Source: Candidatus Solincola daggyaiensis (lineage in GTDB: Bacteria; Actinomycetota; Geothermincolia; Geothermincolales; RBG-13-55-18). From it: a stretch of 35,370 nt of DNA. This document shows, in pieces, positions 29,409-35,370 of this stretch. Below the pieces are notes generated by a model that was not told where the DNA came from, did not search any database, and worked only from the letters and a program-made list of their open reading frames with translations. Made by a program: the position numbers and the translations under genes. Each line of letters starts with the position of its first letter. Position 1 is the stretch's first letter. Location: the NCBI GenBank assembly GCA_015711825.1, contig JACVJD010000024.1, forward strand, positions 1-35,370, in the 5' to 3' direction.

Positions 29409-30127
29409 GGCGTGAAAGGGCGAGGGAGTGGACGCAGCTGCTTTACCGAAGATGGCTGCCGCCGGGACCCGACGCCCATACCACCTACCTCTATCTAGCG
29501 CGTCAACACTGCCCGCCGGGGGGAAGAGTGGTCGATCTTGGATGCGGGAAGGAGGATTACCTCTCGAGCCTGGAGGACCTCGCGGGAGAGATAGTGGGGG
29601 TTGACGCGAGACCGGTAGGGGGCCTATATCGCTCCTACCTGCAGGGGGATCTGGAGGGGACGCTTCCCCTTGAGAAAGGAAGCTTCGATCTTGCGGCATG
29701 CAAGTTCGTTCTCGAGCACCTGGAGGACCCGTGGGCTTTCCTGCGCGGAGTGCGCGAGGCGCTTGCGCCGGGCGGAAAGCTGCTCATCCTCACCGCCAAT
29801 ATCCTATATTATCCCTACGGCGTAAACTTCATGCTCTCTAGGATACTGCCCCAGGAGACCCGCATGCGCCTGGTGAGGCGTTTGAGCGGGCGGGAAGCGG
29901 AGGAGGTCTTCCCGGTGCGTTATCGATGCAACACCCCCCGCGCCCTGGGCGCGGCGATGAGGGCGGCGGGGTATGAAGTGTTGCATCTGCGGACCTACCC
30001 GGATTATCTGGTGGGCGCCTTTAACCGTCCCCTGGGTGCGCTGGCGGTGGCATACGAAAAAGCCGTTTCGCTCCTGGGCTTGGAGGGGGCGGGGGGCTTC
30101 ATGGTGGCGCTGGGGCGCCGGATTTGA
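29405..30127 (+). CDS. SAM-dependent methyltransferase (class I)
   Basis: 240 residues. Motif I is RVVDLGCGKEDYLSSL (about 41-56), motif II includes IVGVDARP, and post-I is FDLAACKFVLEHLEDPWAFL; GKLLILTANIL is the strand 5 region. This is a Methyltransf_11/23-like fold. The GTG at 29405 overlaps the HAD stop (GTGA), so the two genes are translationally coupled. The C-terminal half (about 130-240) is helical with hydrophobic patches. Target unknown; context with a phosphatase hints at a small-molecule or lipid substrate, which is only inference. Confidence 0.85.
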   Translation: MRRERAREWTQLLYRRWLPPGPDAHTTYLYLARQHCPPGGRVVDLGCGKEDYLSSLEDLAGEIVGVDARPVGGLYRSYLQGDLEGTLPLEKGSFDLAACKFVLEHLEDPWAFLRGVREALAPGGKLLILTANILYYPYGVNFMLSRILPQETRMRLVRRLSGREAEEVFPVRYRCNTPRALGAAMRAAGYEVLHLRTYPDYLVGAFNRPLGALAVAYEKAVSLLGLEGAGGFMVALGRRI

Positions 30128-30294
30128 GGAAGGAAGGGATGATGCCGGCTCCCTTTTACCGCATCAAGGCTCAGGAGGCGGGATTGTTTTTCGGATGCCT
30201 TCGAGGAAGCAACCGTATCCGCTTTCAACAACGGTTTAAAGCGGCGGCGCAAGACGGTGCCGGCCCGGGCACGCTCCCGTGGAGGGATTAGGCG

Positions 30295-31077
30295 ATGCTG
30301 CCCCTTTTCGACCGCAATCCCACCCGCAGGACGCCGGGCGTCACCCTTACCCTCATATTCGCCAACCTGGCCCTTTTTCTCTTCATGCTCACCCTCTCGC
30401 CCACGCGTTACGACGCCTTTCTCTACCGCTATTCCGTGGTGCCCTGGGAGATCGTGCATGCCGCTCCCCTGCCTTACCCCGCGCTGCAGCAGCTTTTCTC
30501 CGGGCCCCTTCCCGAGGTGTCCGGGAAGGCTGTATACCTTACCTTGCTCACCTCGCTTTTCCTGCACGCGGGATGGCTGCATGTGCTGGGAAACATGCTT
30601 TTCCTCTGGATATTCGGGAACAACGTGGAGGACGTCATGGGCCACCTCGGGTTCGCGGCCTTCTACCTCCTGTGCGGTGTTTTCGGCACCCTGGCGCATG
30701 TGGCCGTCTATCCCCAGAGCTTCAACCTCCTGCTGGGGGCGAGCGGGGCTATCTCGGGGGTCATGGGGGCATACCTGATCCTCTACCCGCGCGCATGGAT
30801 CTTCACCTGGGTGGTCATAGTCATCCTTCCCGTGCCCGCCTTCGTGGTCATCGGGGCCTGGATCGCCCTTCAGGCCGTGCAGGGGTTGACATCGGTGAGT
30901 GTGGGCGCGGGCGGCACGGCCTGGTTCGCGCACCTCGGCGGCGTGGCCATGGGAATGATGATCACCGCCGCCCTATACCCGGTGCTGAAGAGGAGGAGGG
31001 ATCGCCTTGCGCTGCTTCCGGAGTCTCACTGGTGGCAGCGGGGAGGAGGGATGGACCCGATGAACGGACCCTTCTAG
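30295..31077 (+). CDS. Rhomboid family intramembrane serine protease
   Basis: 260 residues with six or more membrane helices. The catalytic pair is present: Ser150 in LLGASGAISGVMGAYL and His213 in AHLGGVAMGM, plus the conserved HxxxN (HVLGNMLFLW, about 96-100). It should cleave membrane-spanning substrates within the bilayer. The loop between helix 1 and helix 2 carries the family's WR-like region. ATG 30295 is preceded by GGAGGGA. It is separated by about 170 bp from the methyltransferase and is not clearly part of that operon. No target can be named. Confidence 0.93.
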   Translation: MLPLFDRNPTRRTPGVTLTLIFANLALFLFMLTLSPTRYDAFLYRYSVVPWEIVHAAPLPYPALQQLFSGPLPEVSGKAVYLTLLTSLFLHAGWLHVLGNMLFLWIFGNNVEDVMGHLGFAAFYLLCGVFGTLAHVAVYPQSFNLLLGASGAISGVMGAYLILYPRAWIFTWVVIVILPVPAFVVIGAWIALQAVQGLTSVSVGAGGTAWFAHLGGVAMGMMITAALYPVLKRRRDRLALLPESHWWQRGGGMDPMNGPF

Positions 31078-31387
31078 CCCGACCGCGCGGGCGGGAGGCG
31101 CCGAGCCCGCAACGCGGTGGTTTATGGTAAAAGGGGGCCGTTTAGCGGCTATGGTCACGGCGCGGGCGGGCCATCGCGGGTACGAGCGGGCTGCGAGCAG
31201 AGAAGGGCGGGGGATATACCCCGGGAGGCAAAGCGTTGCCGGTCATGGTTCCCCGTCGGTGACGCGGTTAAGGCGTATGGCAGGAATTATAGCCCGCGGC
31301 CTGCCAGAGGCCTTACTGTGCGACCGGCCTGCGCCGGCCATGGGGGATTTGCGCGGCGCGAGGAATAACCGCCGAGGCGGCAGAGGA
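31078..31387. other. Convergent spacer between rhomboid and M23 genes
   Basis: 310 bp with no supported gene. The segment GGGAGGCAAAGCGTTGCCGG near 31220-31240 faintly recalls a cyclic-di-GMP-I riboswitch fragment but lacks the GCAAACC strand and any downstream gene on that strand, so it is not called. Confidence 0.4.
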
Positions 31388-32416
31388 TCACTTGTCGGCG
31401 GCGAGCAGGATGGGATAAGGGTTGATGGCCGCTCCGCCGCCGGGGTGGATCTCGAAGTGCAGGTGAGGAGGCCCCCCCACCGCGTTGCCCGTATCGCCCA
31501 CGTAGCCGATAACCGTGCCCGCCGTCACGTGCCCCGTGGCCCCGAAGCGCTGCAGGTGCATGTAGTAGTAAACGTTGCCGTCGTCGCCCGCGAGGCGCAC
31601 GTAAAGACCGGCGTTCTTGCCCTCTCCCTGGTTGACGGTCCCCGAGACGCATGCCACGCAGGGGGTGCCCATGGACGCGAACACGTCACATCCCTGGTGC
31701 AGATGGCCGCGCCGGGGAGCGTGCCAGTCATTGGAATATGAGTGTGGGCCGTTCACCGGGAATATGAAGTTGCCTATGGGGGTCATCTTCGGGGTTCCGC
31801 CCCCGCCCGACTGCGCCAGCAGCTGCAGGATCTCCTTGTTCACCGTCTCGAGATATTTTTGCTGCTCCTGCAGGGAGGCCTCCATGGCCTGCCGCTTGGC
31901 GTTGACCGACCCCACCAGCTGCATCTGACGGGCCTCTTGCTCCTCGAGCAACCGCTGCCGCTGCCCGATCTCGTCGCGCAGCCGCTTCATCTCCCGGAAG
32001 ATCTCGTTATCGCGGCTTCCGATGTAGGTGAAGAAATCGTAGCGCGAGAGGAGGTCGTCCAGGCTGGTGGCCTCGATGAGCACCTCGAGAGAGGTTATTT
32101 CTCCCGACTTGTATATGGACCGCAGCCTCTCGTTGAGGATGGTGCGCGCGCGCTTGTAATCGGCCTGGGCCTTTTCCAGGGCCAGCCGGTTCTCCTCCAC
32201 CTGGGAGCGTATGAGCTCATACTCGTTTACCGCGACGGTATATTCCTGGGCCAGCCTCTGCGATTCCGTCTTCATGCTCTCGATCTGCCGGCGGACACGT
32301 TCCGCTTCCGCCTGCTTCTCCTCCAGGGTGGCCGCCCCGGCGTAAAGGGGGATCATGGCCATGACCAGCACACACGAGGTCATCGCCGCCGCGATGCGAA
32401 GATACCTGAGCGCCAA
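31388..32416 (-). CDS. Murein hydrolase activator/M23 (LytM) endopeptidase with N-terminal coiled coil
   Basis: 342 residues. A signal peptide (IAAAMTSCVLVMAMIPLYAGA, 8-28) directs it outside. Residues about 31-205 are a long coiled coil (EAERVRRQIESMKTESQRLA). The C-terminal M23 domain (about 215-335) keeps the zinc ligands H240-Q-G-C-D244 and H318-L-H320. This EnvC/NlpD-like arrangement cuts or regulates peptidoglycan cross-links during cell division or growth. The start is TTG 32416 with GGGAGG 5 nt upstream. A minus-strand promoter, TTTAAA (32495-32500) with TATTAT (32473-32478) at 16 bp, lies upstream. It fits functionally with the PASTA-tailed PBP in the window, though the two are far apart. 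Confidence 0.92.
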   Translation of the reverse strand: MALRYLRIAAAMTSCVLVMAMIPLYAGAATLEEKQAEAERVRRQIESMKTESQRLAQEYTVAVNEYELIRSQVEENRLALEKAQADYKRARTILNERLRSIYKSGEITSLEVLIEATSLDDLLSRYDFFTYIGSRDNEIFREMKRLRDEIGQRQRLLEEQEARQMQLVGSVNAKRQAMEASLQEQQKYLETVNKEILQLLAQSGGGGTPKMTPIGNFIFPVNGPHSYSNDWHAPRRGHLHQGCDVFASMGTPCVACVSGTVNQGEGKNAGLYVRLAGDDGNVYYYMHLQRFGATGHVTAGTVIGYVGDTGNAVGGPPHLHFEIHPGGGAAINPYPILLAADK

Positions 32417-32472
32417 AGCAGCCTCCCGGCGTCCTTTCGGGCGGGCACCTGTCTATCCCGCTCCCCACGGGG

Positions 32473-32500
32473 ATAATATAGCATATACCCGCTGTTTAAA
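32473..32500 (-). promoter_or_regulatory. Candidate promoter for the M23 gene
   Basis: Read on the minus strand: TTTAAA, 16 bp, TATTAT, 5 of 6 at the -10. It lies about 57 bp upstream of the TTG start. Confidence 0.5.
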
Positions 32501-32560
32501 TATGGCCATGCGCCAAGCATATATTATATCGGCAGGCCTGTGGTTTAATTTAATCATTGT

Positions 32561-32608
32561 TATTACATTATAATAATGTTATCTATGTTAAATTAAGTTA
32601 ACTATCGA
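32561..32608. promoter_or_regulatory. AT-rich island with palindromes upstream of the ABC exporter
   Basis: ACATTA-TAA-TAATGT (32565-32579) is a perfect inverted repeat; AGTTAACT (32596-32603) is another palindrome, and GTTAA-ATTAA-GTTAA is a phased run at 32587-32601. The surrounding 100 bp is far more AT-rich than the rest of the window. It lies between the divergent M23 and ABC exporter genes and may be an operator for a local repressor. TACAAT at 32635-32640 is a possible -10 for the exporter. Confidence 0.5.
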
Positions 32609-32706
32609 TATAAGGTCGAGGACGCGGCGTCTGCTACAATCGATGGCGTGGCTGCACGCAGCGGGCAAGCCCGCGACCCTGGAGGCGGCGAGGCTATGGA
32701 GAGGAC

Positions 32707-33624
32707 ATGGCGGCGATATCCCTGGTGAAGATAGAAAAAGAGTACGACGGGATCAAGGCCTTGGACGGGGTAAGCCTGGACATCGAGGCGGGAGAGACCT
32801 TCGGATTTATAGGGCCCAACGGGGCGGGAAAAACCACCCTCGTCCGCATCCTCTCCGGACAGACCGCTCCCACCCGCGGCGAGATACTTTTTCGGGGCGA
32901 AAGCGTGGACGCCAGGCAGCACGGTTACCGCTCCCGCATCGGCCTGGTCCCCCAGGACCCCGCGGCTTACGGCCGGCTGACGGCGCGAGAGAACCTCGCC
33001 CTCATGGCCGGTCTGTACGGGTTGGACAGGCCTGCCGCCGCCGCCAGGGTGCAGGAGCTGCTGACATGGTCGGGGTTGGAGGGACACGCAGACAGGCAGG
33101 TACGCATGTTCTCCCGCGGTATGTTGCAGCGCCTGAGCCTGGCCATGGGCATGGTGCACTCGCCGGAGATGGTCTTTATGGACGAGCCCACCTCGGGGCT
33201 TGACCCGGAGGCGCGCAGCGCGCTTTGGGGACTCATCACGCGCCTTTCCGGGGAGGGGAAGACGGTCCTGGTGACCACCCATAACATGGAGGAGGCGGAC
33301 CACATCTGTTCGCGCATCGCCATCCTGGTGAAAGGGCGCGTGAGGGAGGTGGGTGAGCCGCGTGAGATCAAGGGTTTGCTGGGAGCGGACAGGCTGGAGC
33401 TGCGCCTGGAGGAAGGCGGCGAATCGACCCTTTCGGATCTGTGCGGGCGCCTGGGGCTTTTCTGGAGGAGAGAGGGCGAGGTGTTCTCGGTTACCGGGGA
33501 GGACATCCCCGGTAAGCTGCCCCGGATCGCCTCGGGGCTTTCCGGCTATCTTCGCGACCTCCATTACCGCGAGGTGACGCTTGAGGACGCCTTTTTGCGC
33601 TTCATGCGGGAGGTGGGGGAATGA
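32707..33624 (+). CDS. ABC transporter ATP-binding subunit
   Basis: 305 residues. Walker A is GPNGAGKTTLV (36-46), Q-loop Q83 in LVPQDPAAYG, Walker B FMDEPTSGLD (157-166) with catalytic E160, and switch H192. The C-loop reads MFSRGMLQRL instead of the usual LSGGQ, which is common in the drug/DrrA-type branch. The C-terminal extension (about 225-305) is the DrrA/NatA-like accessory part. ATG 32707 has GGAGAGG just upstream. It overlaps the permease gene by 4 bp (ATGA), so the two make one exporter. Cargo is unknown. Confidence 0.93.
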   Translation: MAAISLVKIEKEYDGIKALDGVSLDIEAGETFGFIGPNGAGKTTLVRILSGQTAPTRGEILFRGESVDARQHGYRSRIGLVPQDPAAYGRLTARENLALMAGLYGLDRPAAAARVQELLTWSGLEGHADRQVRMFSRGMLQRLSLAMGMVHSPEMVFMDEPTSGLDPEARSALWGLITRLSGEGKTVLVTTHNMEEADHICSRIAILVKGRVREVGEPREIKGLLGADRLELRLEEGGESTLSDLCGRLGLFWRREGEVFSVTGEDIPGKLPRIASGLSGYLRDLHYREVTLEDAFLRFMREVGE

Positions 33625-35315
33625 GGGGCTGGAGGATCCTCTTCGTAAAGGACGGCAAGCTCATCCTCCGCAACCGCCTGCTACTGGTGGTGCTGGTGAT
33701 ATACCCTTTCCTGATCATGGGAGTCATGGGCGCCGCATTCTACGACGCGGGGCGCCCCGTTCCCCTGGGCTTGGTCAACCTGGACCGCGCGGACGCGGGC
33801 GAGGTGGCGTGGGTGGGCGCGTCCACGGACGCCGCAGCGGCCCTGGAGAGGCGTTTCCGCCGCAGGGCGGCAAGGGTGGAGGATTTCGAGGGACGGCGGG
33901 AGGCGGAGGACGCGCTGGCTTCCGGGCGGGTGAGCATGCTGTTCGTTCTGGTCGCGGGCGGGGAACCCAGGTCTTGGACGGGAGCCGACCTCTCGCCCGA
34001 AGAGGTGGAGACGACCTTGGATGACCTTCGCGGCACCGCTGCAACGCGGGATTATTCATCCCTCGAAGAGGCCCTGAGGCCGTTTGGGGAAGACGAAAAC
34101 GAGCTCCTCGTGGCCCTACGTGAGGAGGACTACCCCCATATAGGGGAGAGTATCTGGCTGGAGCGCGAGAGCTACGACGCCGCCGCCCTCATCCGCAGGT
34201 TTTCCTCCGGGGTAGCAGAGGTGATGGAATACGGCGGCGAGGCGGAGGGGCGCGAGGCGCTGGCCAGGGGGAGCATCGACGCGGTGATCGTGCTGCCGCG
34301 CGCCTTTACCTACCGCCTGAAGGCCCTCAACGAGACGGCGCTGGTGCCGGTGGTTATCGACCAGTCCAACCTGGTCAAGGCGGAGTTCGCCGAGACCAAC
34401 ATCAGGGGATTCCTCTCCCGTGTCAAGGACGGCGTGGCGGAGGAGAAGATGCGGGCCGTGGTGGCCGGCCTTTACGTGCTGGTGACGGGAGGGGATTTTT
34501 TCGGCACCGAGGTGGTGGGCCTGAAGGAGATAAGGGAGAACCTGGAAAAAATAAAGGGCGCCCTCGCCGACCGCCCGGAACAGGCGGAGCTGGTCGAGGG
34601 GGGGATCGACCTGGCGAACACGGTCATCGAGGACATCGAGGAGGCGGCGGATTACCTCAAGGGAACCGCGCTTCCCATCGAGCTCGAGATATCCTCGACG
34701 GCGGGAAGGCCGCTTTCCGCCCGCGACGCCGCCGTCCCCGCCCTCATAGCCCTCTCCATTCTCTGGACGGGAGTGCTGTGCGGGGCCATCCTTATGGTGG
34801 TGGAGGAGGAAGAGGGCATGCGGGTGAGGATATCCCTCACCGAGACCGGGCCCCTCGCCCTGGTGGGGTCCAAGCTGTTGCTGGCCACGGCAGTGGTCTT
34901 CGCGCAGTCGGCGGTGATGCTGTTGCTGGCGGTCGCCGTCTTCGGGGTTTTCGCCTCCAATGCGCTCCTCGCCCTGCTGGTGATCGCCGCCGCTTCCTTT
35001 TCCGCCATCGGCATGGGGCTGGTCATCGCCGCCTTCGCGCGCCAGGTGGCGGGGGCGGTGATCCTGAGCGTGCTGGTGAGCTTTCCGCTCATCTTTATGA
35101 CCGGGGCGGTGTACCCGCTCTCGCAGATGCCGACCTTCATGCAGTGGGCTGCGCGGGCGGTGCCCCTGACCTATGCCATCGATGCGCTCTCCGGCGTGAT
35201 GCTCAGGGGGGAGGGACTGGCGGAGGTGGCGGGAAGAACGGCCATATTGCTGGCTTTCGGCGCCGCTTTATTGGCGGCGGGATCCGTGCTGGCGAGGCGA
35301 CGGGGAAAGGATTGA
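33621..35315 (+). CDS. ABC-2 type permease subunit
   Basis: 564 residues. One membrane helix near the N-terminus (LLLVVLVIYPFLIMGVMGAA, about 20-40) is followed by a large outside domain to about 365 and then about five helices at the C-terminus (for example ALIALSILWTGVLCGAILMV, FAQSAVMLLLAVAVFGVF, LPTFMQWAARAVPLTYAIDA region). This is the ABC2_membrane_3 (YhgE/DrrB-like) arrangement. ATG 33621 overlaps the ATPase stop. Ends at TGA 35315 with only 55 bp left, so completeness of the operon cannot be judged. Substrate unknown; such pairs export drugs, lipids or polymers. Confidence 0.9.
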   Translation: MRGWRILFVKDGKLILRNRLLLVVLVIYPFLIMGVMGAAFYDAGRPVPLGLVNLDRADAGEVAWVGASTDAAAALERRFRRRAARVEDFEGRREAEDALASGRVSMLFVLVAGGEPRSWTGADLSPEEVETTLDDLRGTAATRDYSSLEEALRPFGEDENELLVALREEDYPHIGESIWLERESYDAAALIRRFSSGVAEVMEYGGEAEGREALARGSIDAVIVLPRAFTYRLKALNETALVPVVIDQSNLVKAEFAETNIRGFLSRVKDGVAEEKMRAVVAGLYVLVTGGDFFGTEVVGLKEIRENLEKIKGALADRPEQAELVEGGIDLANTVIEDIEEAADYLKGTALPIELEISSTAGRPLSARDAAVPALIALSILWTGVLCGAILMVVEEEEGMRVRISLTETGPLALVGSKLLLATAVVFAQSAVMLLLAVAVFGVFASNALLALLVIAAASFSAIGMGLVIAAFARQVAGAVILSVLVSFPLIFMTGAVYPLSQMPTFMQWAARAVPLTYAIDALSGVMLRGEGLAEVAGRTAILLAFGAALLAAGSVLARRRGKD

Positions 35316-35370
35316 CGGCGTTGGCCGGCGACGGCCTTCGTCCACGGGTCGTCGCCTCAGGAGCGCTTTC

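Noticed and set aside
31200-31280. Cyclic-di-GMP-I riboswitch
   Set aside because: Only a GGGAGGCAAAGC-like fragment and a TATGGCAGG fragment match; the GCAAACC strand is missing and no gene lies downstream on that strand.

Overview
The window is a GC-rich bacterial chromosome segment (AT-rich only at a few promoters). The 16S sequence, the style of the genes (DUF1015, MerR and TetR regulators, B12-type radical SAM proteins, PASTA-tailed PBP, frequent TTG starts) and the general codon usage suggest a deep-branching Actinomycetota lineage of the Geothermincolia/OPB41 type. That placement is an inference; nothing was searched.

Layout. 1-5615: a TPR protein (+), a class A penicillin-binding protein with two PASTA repeats (-), a ~600 bp spacer without a convincing gene, and tyrosyl-tRNA synthetase (+). 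5616-12322: the rRNA locus, with tandem promoters, a 16S gene with its own processing stem and intrinsic terminator, a small proline-rich four-helix membrane protein gene between 16S and 23S, then 23S, 5S and a strong terminator. The 23S gene is interrupted in helix 69 by a 246-nt ORF-less group I intron whose P1-P10 pairings can be read from the sequence. 12350-18420: a DUF2892 membrane protein with a duplicated 3' end, a TPR protein with an unusual N-terminal domain, an enoyl-CoA hydratase, an FmdB-type zinc ribbon protein, a radical SAM protein and a MerR regulator. 18743-21144: a DUF1015 protein and a MerR-TetR fusion regulator that appears to be leaderless. 21140-21233: the remnant of another gene. 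21786-25132: a four-gene, translationally coupled operon for an HcnABC / dye-linked proline dehydrogenase-like flavo-iron-sulfur complex. 25483-30127: a second B12/radical SAM protein, followed by a run of a zinc-ribbon membrane protein, a small TPR protein, a NagD-type HAD phosphatase and a methyltransferase. 30295-35315: a rhomboid protease, an M23 murein hydrolase (-) and a two-gene ABC-2 exporter behind an AT-rich promoter/operator island.

The most unusual part is the rRNA locus. A self-splicing-type intron sits in the most conserved hairpin of the large subunit, and 16S and 23S look like separate transcription units with a protein gene and no tRNA between them. The second point of interest is the Hcn-like complex, whose B subunit is split into two genes. 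No transposase, phage, CRISPR or tRNA gene was found.
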